DNA of 64,000 bases from Verrucomicrobiota bacterium (GCA_016200005.1 JACQFP010000086.1:61751-125750); one strand, 5' to 3'. Shown: positions 53,926 through 62,546, numbered from the stretch's first letter. Notes: generated by a model from the sequence alone, not told the origin. Translations and numbers: made by a program.

Positions 53926-55245
53926 ATGACTGATCGAAATGTTGAATCACGGAAAGCCAGGCTGCGGCGGGAAATCAGGCTCGTTTTGATGGTCGCCACC
54001 ATCGTCACAACAGCGTCCCTGCGCGCTGACTTTCAAGGTGCCACCCACTTGATGCCGTTCGACGAGGAGACGATCAATTACAATAAGACCAAAGCGGACG
54101 GTCCGGTGGCGCGCTTGCAGGAGCGCATCGACAAGGGCGAGGTGAAACTCAAACACGATGACACGTTTGGCTATCTCCTCGCGCTGTTGGAGGAATTGAA
54201 GGTGCCGGTGTCGTCGCAAATGCTCGTCTTCTCCAAAACCTCGTTTCAGCGGGAACGCATTTCTCCAAAAACACCGCGCGCGCTTTTCTTCAACGACGAT
54301 GTTTACGTCGGCTTCATCCCCGGCGCGCCGCTGTTGGAAGTCTCCACCGCCGATCCGAAGTTGGGCGGCGTGTTCTACACCTTCACGCAAACGGCGACCG
54401 ACAAGATGCGCTTTGTGCGGACGGACCAATGCCTCGAGTGTCACGCATCAGCCAAAACCATGGGCGTGCCCGGTCACCTGCTTCGTTCATTTCCGACGGA
54501 TGAAGACGGCGTGGTGGACTTGAACAATGGCGTGTCGCTGGTGAATCATCGCACGCTGCTCGAGGAGCGTTGGGGCGGCTGGTACGTCACCGGCACCCAC
54601 GGCAAGCAAACCCATCGCGGCAACTTGATCGGGCCGGCGGCATTCGCGCGACAGGAGAAAGAGCCGAATTACCTGGGCAACCTGACGGACCTGAGCCGGT
54701 TCTTCCCGGTTTCCAATTATCCCAGACCGCAAAGCGACATCGTGGCCTTGATGGTTTTGGAACACCAGACGCACATGCACAATTTCATCACGCGTTTGAA
54801 TTATGAATCCACGCTGGCATTGCAGCAGTATGGTCACATCAATTATCTGAAGAACATTGTCGATGCATTCCTGAAATATCTACTCTTCACCGAGGAGGCG
54901 CCGTTGAACAATCCGGTCAAAGGCAATCCAGAATTTGCAATGGCATTTGAGAACCGGGGGCCGCGCGACAAGCAAGGCCGTTCACTGCGCGAGTTTGATC
55001 TGCAAACCCGCCTCTTCAAATATCCCTGCAGCTACTTGATCTACTCAGACGCTTTCGCGCACCTGCCCGGGCCGATGAAAACGCACCTTTATCAGCGTCT
55101 CTGGGACATTCTTACGAACAAGGATTCCGGTCCGGCCTTTCAAAAGATTTCTGCCGACACCAAACGCGCGATCCTGGAAATCCTGAGAGAAACAAAACCT
55201 GATCTGCCGGATTACTGGAGAGAAGGAAGTCGCACGAAAAGCTGA
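53926..55245 (+). CDS. Exported monohaem protein of unknown function
   Basis: The 439-residue protein has a basic N-terminus and a membrane/signal segment (LVLMVATIVTTASLRA). A single haem motif CLECH lies at residues 169-173. Other recurrent-looking stretches, FSKTSFQRERISPKTPRA, GHLLRSFPTDEDG, LEHQTHMHNFITR and FADPF-like motifs, do not place it in a family I can name. H283 and nearby histidines could be axial ligands. A GGAG ribosome-binding site precedes the ATG. The DNR-type box upstream and divergent DUF2249 operon suggest a role in low-oxygen or nitrogen-oxide metabolism. Confidence 0.7.
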   Translation: MTDRNVESRKARLRREIRLVLMVATIVTTASLRADFQGATHLMPFDEETINYNKTKADGPVARLQERIDKGEVKLKHDDTFGYLLALLEELKVPVSSQMLVFSKTSFQRERISPKTPRALFFNDDVYVGFIPGAPLLEVSTADPKLGGVFYTFTQTATDKMRFVRTDQCLECHASAKTMGVPGHLLRSFPTDEDGVVDLNNGVSLVNHRTLLEERWGGWYVTGTHGKQTHRGNLIGPAAFARQEKEPNYLGNLTDLSRFFPVSNYPRPQSDIVALMVLEHQTHMHNFITRLNYESTLALQQYGHINYLKNIVDAFLKYLLFTEEAPLNNPVKGNPEFAMAFENRGPRDKQGRSLREFDLQTRLFKYPCSYLIYSDAFAHLPGPMKTHLYQRLWDILTNKDSGPAFQKISADTKRAILEILRETKPDLPDYWREGSRTKS

Positions 55246-55339
55246 AAGGTTGGAGAACTTTTTTGGGGTACCGCGCCACTCGCTCGATCAGAGTCAAGTT
55301 GCGAATGGTTGGAACGCTCGCCCTTTCCATGAACCTCGT

Positions 55340-55404
55340 AGCAGCGGACGTGAGTCCGCTCCATCTGAATTCGATGAAAGTCAGCGCCGACTCACGTCGG
55401 CTGC
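55340..55404. repeat. Double-palindrome repeat, AGCAGCGGACGTGAGTCCGC type
   Basis: The left part (AGCAGCGGACGTGAGTCCGC) and the right part (GCCGACTCACGTCGGCTGCT) are each palindromic and are also inverted copies of each other with two differences. This matches a type of interspersed repeat common in verrucomicrobial genomes (recalled, not searched). Confidence 0.65.
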
Positions 55405-55413
55405 TCCGGCCAG

Positions 55414-55432
55414 CCCCGACTCGGAGTCGGGG
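55414..55432. repeat. Perfect hairpin CCCCGACTC-G-GAGTCGGGG
   Basis: Nine-base perfect arms around one base. There is no T-tract, so I call it a repeat element rather than a terminator. Confidence 0.65.
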
Positions 55433-55469
55433 TTCGGGTTCAAAGCGCGAAAATCCTTTTCGGCGAATT

Positions 55470-55500
55470 CTCACCCCGGCCCGCTTCCCCGGGGAGAGAA
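55470..55500. repeat. Dispersed repeat, CTCACCCCGGCCC type
   Basis: The sequence CTCACCCCGGCCC, then CCCCGGGGAGAG, is the reverse-oriented relative of the repeat inside the gene at 17188 (17892-17928). Confidence 0.55.
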
Positions 55501-55652
55501 CTCCCCAAAATAAAGTTCCGCGCCTTGAACCCTGCCCCCCTCAGCCCCGCCAAAGGCTGGAATGGCGAGGGCGGTTGGGAATCAATCCGCAACACCAGCA
55601 CTGACAAAACGTGCCTTTACATCCGCCAGCTCAACCGCAATAGTAGCTGCGT

Positions 55653-55796
55653 ATGATGGCTGTGATCGATTCAAATCTCTGGGGCTTCTTCGCCATGCCG
55701 GTGGGAGTCGCGCTTTGCTTTGGACCCGGACTTTACGTCTGGTTGAAGGCCGAAGTGGGAACGCCAGGGCCGGACAAGCCTCACGACAAACCGTAG
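55653..55796 (+). CDS. Predicted small membrane protein (47 residues)
   Basis: This short reading frame encodes a single hydrophobic helix (LWGFFAMPVGVALCFGPGLY) followed by a charged Pro-rich tail (KPHDKP). The composition is protein-like and its codon use resembles that of neighbours. There is no strong ribosome-binding site, and two ATGs stand in tandem at 55653 and 55656. I do not recognise the family. Confidence 0.4.
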   Translation: MMAVIDSNLWGFFAMPVGVALCFGPGLYVWLKAEVGTPGPDKPHDKP

Positions 55797-55809
55797 GTGC
55801 GGCGCGGTT

Positions 55810-55823
55810 TTGAATCATTTCAA
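55810..55823. promoter_or_regulatory. Variant CRP/FNR-type palindrome TTGAA-TCAT-TTCAA
   Basis: Same geometry as the seven standard boxes and symmetric as TTTTGAA...TTCAAAA, but with A at the fifth position. It lies about 118 bases before the propeller gene at 55935. A weaker candidate. Confidence 0.35.
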
Positions 55824-55934
55824 AATTAGTTGGAGCGACCCGGCGAGCCGCGCGTTGCTTTCTGGCGTTTTCAGGCTCGACAGGCCTTACTCACGGGGTT
55901 AGCGTCCGCCTGAATCTCCAACAAAAGACGCAAC

Positions 55935-57053
55935 ATGCATACGAACGAATTCATTTTCCCCCATCGCCTGACCCGGCGCGATTTCCTCAAGATGAGCGGC
56001 GTCGTAACCGCCGGCCTGACGATGCCAAGTCTCGCACAAGCAGCCGAAAAGAAAACCCACGTCCGCATCGGCAACGGTCATCACACCTACACCCTCGACG
56101 ATGACTGGGGCAAACTGCCCGAAGGGATGAAGTATGGTTTCGGTTGCGGAGTTATCGTTGACTCCAAAGACCGCATCTATGTGACTTCGCGATCCACGAG
56201 CCCTTGTGTCGCGATCTTTGACCGCCACGGCAAGTTGCTCGAAACCTGGAGCGACAACTTTGCCGAGAACGTCGGCTTCACGACGGCGCAAGTGAAGGAC
56301 ACGGCGCATTGCCTCTACCTGAGCAAAGAGGGTCGGAACGAGTTCATCTACTGGACGGAAAACGCCAGCACCAACAAGGAAGGGCCGAAGCTCGGCAAGC
56401 GCGTCTATAAGACCGACCTCAAGGGCAAAGTCCTTTACGAAATCGGGAACGTCAGCAAGGAAGGCAGCACGTCGCAGAAGTTCGACTGGACCAATCCGAC
56501 CGACGTGGCCGTTGCCACGAATGGCGACATCTACGTGGTGGACGGTTATGGCAGCCAGCGCGTGAGCCGCTTTGACAAGAATTTCAAACACATCAGAACG
56601 ATTGGCGAGAAGACGGAGAAGTCAGCGGTCGGCAAGAACGCGCCACACGGCACGTTCAACACTTGCCACGGCGTATGGGTCAACACCCTCAAGAAAAGCG
56701 GGCCGGAGATTTACATTGCCGACCGGCATAACGACCGGCTCGAAGTCTTTGACCTCGAGCTCAACTACAAGCGCACACTGGCCGACGACGTGCGCAACCC
56801 GTGTTGCTTCTACCAGCACAAAGACCATCTCTACATTCCCGACCTCGCCAGCCAGGTCACGATCCTCGATGCGGACGACAAACTCGTCGCGCACCTCGGC
56901 GACGGCAAAGGTGCCGCCGACAACAAGACCAACCCCGCGCTCTTCGCCGCGCCGCACGCGATGTGCGTGGATTCACACGGAGATTTCTACGTCGTCGAAT
57001 GGGTGGATTTTGGTCGGCCAAGAAAATTCAAGCACACGCCGCAGGCCGCTTGA
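55935..57053 (+). CDS. Tat-exported NHL-type beta-propeller protein
   Basis: The 372-residue protein has a twin-arginine signal (TRRDFLKMS, then GLTMPSLAQAA). NHL/SGL-like blades follow: YGFGCGVIVDSKDRIYVTSR, PTDVAVATNGDIYVVDGYG, HGVWVNTLKKSGPEIYIADR and PHAMCVDSHGDFYVVEW. Propellers like this bind ligands or act as lactonases; no catalytic set is obvious. Similar proteins are frequent near Gfo/Idh and DUF1080 genes in this phylum. Confidence 0.85.
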   Translation: MHTNEFIFPHRLTRRDFLKMSGVVTAGLTMPSLAQAAEKKTHVRIGNGHHTYTLDDDWGKLPEGMKYGFGCGVIVDSKDRIYVTSRSTSPCVAIFDRHGKLLETWSDNFAENVGFTTAQVKDTAHCLYLSKEGRNEFIYWTENASTNKEGPKLGKRVYKTDLKGKVLYEIGNVSKEGSTSQKFDWTNPTDVAVATNGDIYVVDGYGSQRVSRFDKNFKHIRTIGEKTEKSAVGKNAPHGTFNTCHGVWVNTLKKSGPEIYIADRHNDRLEVFDLELNYKRTLADDVRNPCCFYQHKDHLYIPDLASQVTILDADDKLVAHLGDGKGAADNKTNPALFAAPHAMCVDSHGDFYVVEWVDFGRPRKFKHTPQAA

Positions 57054-57214
57054 TCATTGCCGTTCCGAGGTGGGCAACGTAAAATCGCCAAGACGTGGGA
57101 AAAACGGGAAGGCTCTTGGTGTCTCAGTGCGGCCCGCTCACGCGTTTGGAATACAAACGAGGATGGCGTCATTTGCCACTTGAGAACGGAACGCGGAAAA
57201 GTTAAGTTGCCAAC

Positions 57215-57313
57215 GTGAGAACACTAAACGCGCATTTAGACGGCAGGTTCATCGTGCTGGACGAACCGGTCTGCTTGCGCACCAACGCTTGGGCAAGTAA
57301 TGTGACGACATGA
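57215..57313 (+). CDS. Very short protein, truncated relative of TA-linked small proteins
   Basis: This 32-residue frame starts at GTG and encodes VRTLNAHLDGRFIVLDEPV, which resembles the first residues of small proteins found before toxin-antitoxin-like pairs (typically M-K-T-I-x-A-x-F-D-G-K-V-F-V-P-D-E-P-V). It ends early and overlaps the next ATG by four bases, so it may be translated as a leader or may be a decayed gene. Confidence 0.4.
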   Translation: MRTLNAHLDGRFIVLDEPVCLRTNAWASNVTT

Positions 57314-57531
57314 CAGCGGTTGAAATCATCGAAGAAATAAAACGACTGCCGCAGGATGAACAGAGCCGGGTCATCGAGTTCGCCCGTCACGCCGGGGAAA
57401 ACCGCCAACTCAGCCCGGAGGAATTGGGCCGCCTCGCCAAGCGAATGGTCGAGGCAAAAGACCCCGCTGAGGCGGACCGGCTGCAAGAGACGATTGAACG
57501 GGGTTTCTACGGCGGCCAGTCTCATGCCTAA
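57310..57531 (+). CDS. Small antitoxin-like protein
   Basis: The 73-residue protein begins EIIEEIKRLPQDEQSRVIEF, a helical pattern common in small antitoxin-like proteins of the DUF2281 kind, and is rich in charged helices throughout. It overlaps both neighbours (four bases upstream, eight downstream), as in translationally coupled pairs. No DNA-binding motif is clear. Confidence 0.5.
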   Translation: MTAVEIIEEIKRLPQDEQSRVIEFARHAGENRQLSPEELGRLAKRMVEAKDPAEADRLQETIERGFYGGQSHA

Positions 57532-57769
57532 AGTCCGCCGCGTAAAGCTGCCTCAAGCGTTGCTCACTCACCTTCTGACGCGAATGCGTCAACGGAACAT
57601 TTCGCACGAACAAATCATCTCGCTCGCTCGTTGGCTCGACAGCGAGCCGGATGTTCCTGAAGGCAAATGGTTCCGGAGATTCCCCGACTTCGTCGTGTGC
57701 GGCGAAGGCGAGTTCATCAAAACCTTCCTGCTGGCCGGTCAAGCGCCGGACGGGCGCGAAGTCCGGTAA
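57524..57769 (+). CDS. Small partner protein of unknown function (toxin-like position)
   Basis: The 81-residue protein begins MPKVRRVKLPQALLTHLL and contains SLARWLDSEPDVPEGKWFRRF and a C-terminal FVVCGEGEFIKTFLL. I do not recognise a catalytic motif. The size, the eight-base overlap with the upstream small gene and the basic character fit a TA-like module, but this is unproven. The ATG at 57524 is the first one that does not run deep into the preceding gene. Confidence 0.5.
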   Translation: MPKVRRVKLPQALLTHLLTRMRQRNISHEQIISLARWLDSEPDVPEGKWFRRFPDFVVCGEGEFIKTFLLAGQAPDGREVR

Positions 57770-58131
57770 TTGCGCATCTGCTTTTGCTTTAACGATGCGG
57801 CGGTCTGTGCCGGAGATGACTCGATATTTCCCCAAGCCTTCGTGCCTGACCTCGTACGCGCAGCCTGATGACATAGCTCGTTCTGAAATGTTGATCGGAC
57901 GATTTTTTTAAAAACTCAACTGAAGCAAGGGTTTTGTCGGTCGCACGGCGACTACGGCGCGTTTTCCCGAACAGGATTCAATCAGGAAACCAAGAAGGCA
58001 GGAGAAAGAATTCATTCATGGTTTCTTGAATTACTAATTTGATTTGAATCTGACGCGCAGCATTTCCAGATCAGCGTGGGCCTTGCGGACGGCCACTATG
58101 CAACCTGGCAACCATCGTCCGCGCGTCAACA
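57770..58131. other. Intergenic region without a recognisable feature
   Basis: This lies between the small-gene cassette and the DUF1080 gene. A run of T bases near 57902 is not preceded by a convincing hairpin. I see nothing else. Confidence 0.5.
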
Positions 58132-58770
58132 CTACCGCAACTCTTCAATCGTGATGTCCTTATACCACGCTTCGGTCTTGCCGCCACCGTGGACCTGGAA
58201 ACCAATGCGGCCATATTGCGGAATGGAATCTTCCGGCTCGGTGTAATCGACCGTTTGCAGGCCGTTGATGAACGCCCGAATCCGTTTGCCTTCACAGCGG
58301 ATCACGTATTCGTTCCAGTCGTTCCGCTTCAAAACCTTGTTCAACTCGTTGATGTCGGACTTGGCGACGACCCTGTTGCGGCGCGATTCGTCGTAGATGC
58401 AACCCCACCATTCCGGATCGCCGATGTCCACCTGGTAACCACTCATCTCATTCGGTGGATTGGTGGTGCGCACGCTGCGTATCTGCACGCCGCCGTTGAT
58501 GAAGCCTTCGCTGCCGGTCAACTTGAAATGCAGCCGCAATACAAAATTCGTGTAGCTGCGCGTCGTGGCGATGAACTCGTTGCGCGGAACAGTCGTCTTG
58601 AGCGAGCCGCCCACGAGCGCGCCGTCCTCGATGCGCCAGGTGCGGTTCGTGTCGCCGTCCCAGCCGTTGAAGGATTTGCCGTCGAAGATTTTCACCGGCC
58701 CACCGTGCAGAAGTGTAGAACAGGACAAGGTTAAGAGCGCGAGAACGAGAGTTGTTACGTAATTCTTCAT
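58132..58770 (-). CDS. Exported DUF1080 protein (3-keto-disaccharide hydrolase family)
   Basis: The 212-residue protein has a lipoprotein-like or signal N-terminus (LVLALLTLSCSTLLHG). The DUF1080 jelly-roll domain follows, with IFDGKSFNGWDGD at the start, the central GGVQIRS and GYQVDIGDPEWWGCIYDES, and the C-terminal YGRIGFQVHGGGKTEAWYKDI. Members cleave 3-keto-glycosides made by dehydrogenases such as the Gfo/Idh proteins at 35956-40049. A Cys at the signal end (LSCS) suggests lipid anchoring. Confidence 0.88.
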   Translation of the reverse strand: MKNYVTTLVLALLTLSCSTLLHGGPVKIFDGKSFNGWDGDTNRTWRIEDGALVGGSLKTTVPRNEFIATTRSYTNFVLRLHFKLTGSEGFINGGVQIRSVRTTNPPNEMSGYQVDIGDPEWWGCIYDESRRNRVVAKSDINELNKVLKRNDWNEYVIRCEGKRIRAFINGLQTVDYTEPEDSIPQYGRIGFQVHGGGKTEAWYKDITIEELR

Positions 58771-58837
58771 AAGCTGAGTGCCGGTGTTTGCTTCGACCTA
58801 TATCGAGAGGTCGCAAAGCTGTCGAGTCTGGACTGAT

Positions 58838-60253
58838 TCAACCCACTACTTCAACGATGGCTTCAGTGGCGCTATGGCCGATGATTCTGACCTTCTGACC
58901 CTTGGCAATCATGTCGCCTTGCGAAATCACGTCGATGACGTCGTCGCCAAACTGCGCCTTGCCGCCGGGACGCAGCGCCGATATCGCCGTGCCGACCTGC
59001 CCGATGCGCGAGGCCTGCTTCTGTTCCTGCTGCGTGACCGAGCTTACGCCACTGGCCGATTGAGAAACCAACAGCCGATAGACGGGCGTCTTCGGCAAAA
59101 CCCGACTCAGCAAAAATACGGCGACCAGCGAACCCACCAAAGCTATGAACAAGTCTTGAAGCGGCAATTTCAACTGCGGCAACGTCGGCACGCTGGGCAT
59201 GCCGGGATAAACATCGACCATCGCCATGACCAATGCCACGAGCATCAACATCGCGCCCAGCAAGCCGGGAAGGATGGTGCCCGGATGAACGAACAGTTCG
59301 AGGCCCACCAATATCAGCCCCAACACAAACACCGCGATCCATTCAAACCCGGAAAGACCCGCGATATATCCGCCAAAAAAATAAATCGCGAACGCGGCAA
59401 TGCCAACGACGCCGGGCAACCCGAATCCCGGCGTTTTGAACTCGATGTAAATGCCGGCGATGCCGATGATGAGCAGCAACGGGCTGATGGCGTTGATCCA
59501 AAAGCCCAATGTCTCGACGCCAGTGGGTTTGATCTCGACCCGCTTGGCATCGGCGAACCCGAGTTTGTCAAGGAGTGCATCCATCGAATCAACCGTGCCG
59601 GCCGAGAGCAGCGGTTTGCCGTCATATTCCTTTTCCGCCTCGACGTTGGTCAGCGTCAGAATCTGCCCTTCCTTGACGATGACTTCGCCGTCGATGGTCA
59701 ACCCCCGGGACTTGTCAATCATTGCCTGAATCACCGCTTTGTTGTGGCCGTTTTTTTCCGCGCTGGCTCGCACCAATGCACTGACCGCCGAGGTCATTTT
59801 CACTTCGTAAGTTTCCGGCGTTTTTTCCACTCCGCCGCCACCAGGTGAGAGAATGATCGGCGCGGCAGCACCAATCACACTCCCGGGCGTCATGAAAATT
59901 TTTTGGGTGGCCACGGAAATAAACGCGCCTGCGGAAAAGGCCTTGGCGTTCACAAACGTGGCTGTCTGGCCTTTGAACTGGTTGAGAATCTGGATGATTT
60001 CCTCCGTCGTGTCCACGCGTCCGCCGTTCGTCTCCATATCCAAGATGAGCAGGTCCGCCTTGGCCGCCATCGCTTCCTTCACGCCGCGACGAACCAGATA
60101 AACCAACGGCGGCATGATGTCTTCGCGAATAGGCAGGATGAACACTTTTTTGGTGGACGTCTCCTTTTTGGAAGACACCTCCAGTGCCGGCGAATTATTT
60201 TGCCCGGCCACACCGGCCAAAAAACCGAGGAACAGCGCCAAGCTGAGTTTCAT
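58838..60253 (-). CDS. NfeD family membrane-bound serine protease
   Basis: The 471-residue protein has a signal peptide and a ClpP-like protease domain. DMETNGGRV marks the oxyanion-side strand, the catalytic Ser is S107 in KAFSAGAFIS, and K152 in EVKMTSAV is the likely general base (45 residues apart, close to the Ser-Lys dyad spacing known in NfeD). About four membrane segments (roughly 245-370) and a C-terminal OB-fold NfeD domain (LRPGGKAQFGDDVIDVISQG) follow. NfeD proteins cleave stomatin-type membrane proteins; no stomatin gene is seen nearby. The start at 60253 gives a normal signal peptide. Confidence 0.88.
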   Translation of the reverse strand: MKLSLALFLGFLAGVAGQNNSPALEVSSKKETSTKKVFILPIREDIMPPLVYLVRRGVKEAMAAKADLLILDMETNGGRVDTTEEIIQILNQFKGQTATFVNAKAFSAGAFISVATQKIFMTPGSVIGAAAPIILSPGGGGVEKTPETYEVKMTSAVSALVRASAEKNGHNKAVIQAMIDKSRGLTIDGEVIVKEGQILTLTNVEAEKEYDGKPLLSAGTVDSMDALLDKLGFADAKRVEIKPTGVETLGFWINAISPLLLIIGIAGIYIEFKTPGFGLPGVVGIAAFAIYFFGGYIAGLSGFEWIAVFVLGLILVGLELFVHPGTILPGLLGAMLMLVALVMAMVDVYPGMPSVPTLPQLKLPLQDLFIALVGSLVAVFLLSRVLPKTPVYRLLVSQSASGVSSVTQQEQKQASRIGQVGTAISALRPGGKAQFGDDVIDVISQGDMIAKGQKVRIIGHSATEAIVEVVG

Positions 60254-60343
60254 ACCGCAACCGTATCCCATTCGATTGCGCCTAGCAAGAGAAGTGAAGC
60301 GCTGAAATGCGCTTTCAACGTATGGCCAACTGCATTGGGCCAG

Positions 60344-60414
60344 GAGTGCGGACAGCCTTGCCCGCGAGTTTCAGTGGTGTCTCCAAGTTCTCGCGGACAA
60401 GGCTGTCCGCGCTC
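60344..60414. repeat. Inverted repeat, GCGGACAGCCTTG(T/C)CCGCG type
   Basis: Two 25-base arms (60344-60368 and 60390-60414) are inverted copies with two mismatches, separated by 21 bases. It lies between the divergent NfeD and FIST genes, so it is not a simple terminator of either, and looks like a mobile palindromic repeat. Confidence 0.65.
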
Positions 60415-60465
60415 GGTGCCGAGCTTCCGGTTTGCATTCATTTCTTTTTTCGTTAACTTCGCTTC

Positions 60466-61656
60466 ATGCAAAATGAGTTCTCCGTCTCAGCCCATTGGCA
60501 GGATGGATTTGATGAAGCTGGCCTCCAGGCATGGGCGGAAAAGTTGCGTAGCCAACTGCGCGCTCCGGCTGTTTCGCTGGGACTGGTGTTCATGACGCCG
60601 AAGTTTTTCCCGCACGCCGGCCAGGTGTTGGAAATCCTCCGGGTTCACGCGCAAATCCCTTTGCTGGCCGGCTGTTCGAGCGGCAGCCTCATCGTCAACG
60701 CACAGGAGGTGGAAGAGGACGCCGGTTTGGTGCTGGCGCTTTATGCGCTGCCCGGCGCTGAACTGCGCGGGCTTCATTTCACTCAGGAACAAGTCGAGGA
60801 AGCCAACGGCCCCGGCTATTGGCATCTGGAAACCGGTCTGAATTCCGAGCAGACCAACGGCTGGCTCGTCTTTGCTGACCCATTTCATCTGGACAGCGAA
60901 TCGTGGCTGCGCGGTTGGAACGAGGCCTACGCGCCGCTGCCGGTGTTGGGCGGTCTGGCCAGCGGTGATCACCACGCGCAAACAACCCAGATCTATTTGA
61001 ACGGCGACGTGTTTGAGGAAGGCGGCGTGGCCATTTCAGTTGGCGGCGAGGTGCAACTGGCCGGCGTCATTTCGCAGGGTTGCACCCCCATCGGCGAAAC
61101 CTGGACGATCACCAAAGTGGAACAAAATCTCATCCATGAAATTGCCAACCGCCCGGCCTACGAACTCCTGGCTGAAACCTTCAATCGGCTTCCGGTCGAA
61201 GACCAAAAAAATTCCCGGGGCAACCTGTTCGTCGGCCTCGTCGTCAACGAATACCTCGAAGACTTTCACCGCGGTGATTTCCTGGTCCGCAATCTCATCG
61301 GCGCTGATCCGAAATCTGGCATCATCGCCGTGGGCGCGCTGCCGCGCCAGGGACAGACGATCCAGTTCCAGCGACGCGACGCCCGCGCGGCCACGGAAGA
61401 CATGACGGCTTTGCTGACGGGCGCTAGAAAACAGTTGGCCGGCGCAACGATCCTTGGGGGTTGCCTGTGCAGTTGCAACGGGCGCGGGCATCATCTGTTC
61501 GGCCAGCCAAGCCACGACGCGCGGATGGTTCAACAACATTTCGGCCCGCTGGGTCTGGCAGGATTTTTCTGCAACGGTGAAATCGGGCCGGTCGGTGAAC
61601 GGAATTTTCTTCATGGCTACACGGCTTCGCTGGCCTTGTTTGTGAAGAAGCGGTAG
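60466..61656 (+). CDS. FIST domain protein (small-ligand sensor)
   Basis: The 396-residue protein contains both FIST halves. The N-terminal part shows VSLGLVFMTPKFF, LLAGCSSGSLI and PVLGGLASGDH; the C-terminal part shows VAISVGGEVQLAGVISQGCTPIG, GNLFVGLVVNEYLE, a Cys-rich GGCLCSCNGRG and GFFCNGEIGPVG with FLHGYTASLALF at the end. FIST proteins are thought to sense small molecules such as amino acids, usually upstream of kinases or cyclases; none is nearby. No signal peptide, so it is cytoplasmic. Confidence 0.88.
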   Translation: MQNEFSVSAHWQDGFDEAGLQAWAEKLRSQLRAPAVSLGLVFMTPKFFPHAGQVLEILRVHAQIPLLAGCSSGSLIVNAQEVEEDAGLVLALYALPGAELRGLHFTQEQVEEANGPGYWHLETGLNSEQTNGWLVFADPFHLDSESWLRGWNEAYAPLPVLGGLASGDHHAQTTQIYLNGDVFEEGGVAISVGGEVQLAGVISQGCTPIGETWTITKVEQNLIHEIANRPAYELLAETFNRLPVEDQKNSRGNLFVGLVVNEYLEDFHRGDFLVRNLIGADPKSGIIAVGALPRQGQTIQFQRRDARAATEDMTALLTGARKQLAGATILGGCLCSCNGRGHHLFGQPSHDARMVQQHFGPLGLAGFFCNGEIGPVGERNFLHGYTASLALFVKKR

Positions 61657-61763
61657 CCACGGGGAAGTTTTCCGCCTTTACAAATCGAACTCAACGCAAC
61701 AAGTTAATTCTGCTGCCTGAGAAACAAACCGGGCGGCGCTCAAACCTCAACCTGCAGTCGCCT

Positions 61764-62546
61764 ATGAAAAAATTAATCATCAAAATTGCGGTCGTTGTTG
61801 TTGCCCTGGTTGTGCTGGCCGTGGCCGTCTCCATTTTTTATCTCGGCTCGATCGTCAAGAAAGGTGTGGAAACCGTCGGTCCCACCATCACCAAGACGGA
61901 CACGAAAGTAAAAACCGTGACGGTCTCGTTGCTCTCCGGTCATGCCAAATTCTTCGGCCTGGTCGTCGGCAATCCGGAAGGATACAAATCCGAATACGCC
62001 ATGAAAATGGGGTCGGTCGGCGCGACGGTTCGACCCTCGTCGGTCTTCTCGGACAAGATCGTCGTGAAGTCCATCAATATCGAGGGGCCGGAGATCACCT
62101 TTGAAGGGGGTTTGCGAGGCAGCAATTTGAAAAAACTTTTAGACAACGTCGAAGCGGCCAGCGGCGGTGACAAGAGCGCGACCAAAAGCACGCCGGACAC
62201 CGGCACGAAAAAAGCCGGGAAGAAACTTCAAGTGGACGAGTTTGTTCTCACCGGCGGGAAGATTCATCTCAGCCTGACTGATCTGGGCGGCAAATCGGTC
62301 ACGGTGCCGCTGCCGGATATGCATCTCACGGATTTGGGTAAAGATCCCAACGGAATTACGGCGGCGGAATTGACCAAGAAAGTTCTCACCCCCATCCTGG
62401 AAAACGCCATCAACGCCGCCGGGAGCGCCATTACCGACATTGGCAAAGGCGCCACCGAAGCGGTTGAAGAAATACGAAAGAATCCGACTGATGCCGCAGG
62501 CAAAGCTGCGAAGGGAGTGACCGACCTCTTCAAGAAAAAGCCGTAG
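61764..62546 (+). CDS. AsmA/DUF748-like membrane-anchored protein
   Basis: The 260-residue protein has an N-terminal membrane anchor (IIKIAVVVVALVVLAVAVSIFYLGS). A beta-rich domain follows, with VSLLSGHAKFFGLVVGNPEGYKS and VVKSINIEGPEITFEGG, resembling AsmA-like/DUF748 repeats. A Lys-rich tail predicts a flexible C-terminus. AsmA-like proteins help lipid or outer-membrane traffic; this one is much shorter than classical members. The gene stands alone. Confidence 0.7.
   Translation: MKKLIIKIAVVVVALVVLAVAVSIFYLGSIVKKGVETVGPTITKTDTKVKTVTVSLLSGHAKFFGLVVGNPEGYKSEYAMKMGSVGATVRPSSVFSDKIVVKSINIEGPEITFEGGLRGSNLKKLLDNVEAASGGDKSATKSTPDTGTKKAGKKLQVDEFVLTGGKIHLSLTDLGGKSVTVPLPDMHLTDLGKDPNGITAAELTKKVLTPILENAINAAGSAITDIGKGATEAVEEIRKNPTDAAGKAAKGVTDLFKKKP

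Larger units (their letters stand above)
55246..55652. other. Intergenic cluster of palindromic repeats
   Basis: No gene is supported. Three different palindromic repeat types stand in a row (55340-55404, 55414-55432 and 55470-55500, listed separately), so this gap is a repeat-rich insertion site. Confidence 0.6.

Noticed and set aside
57895..57910. T-rich run as a terminator of the small-gene cassette
   Set aside because: No stable hairpin precedes it.
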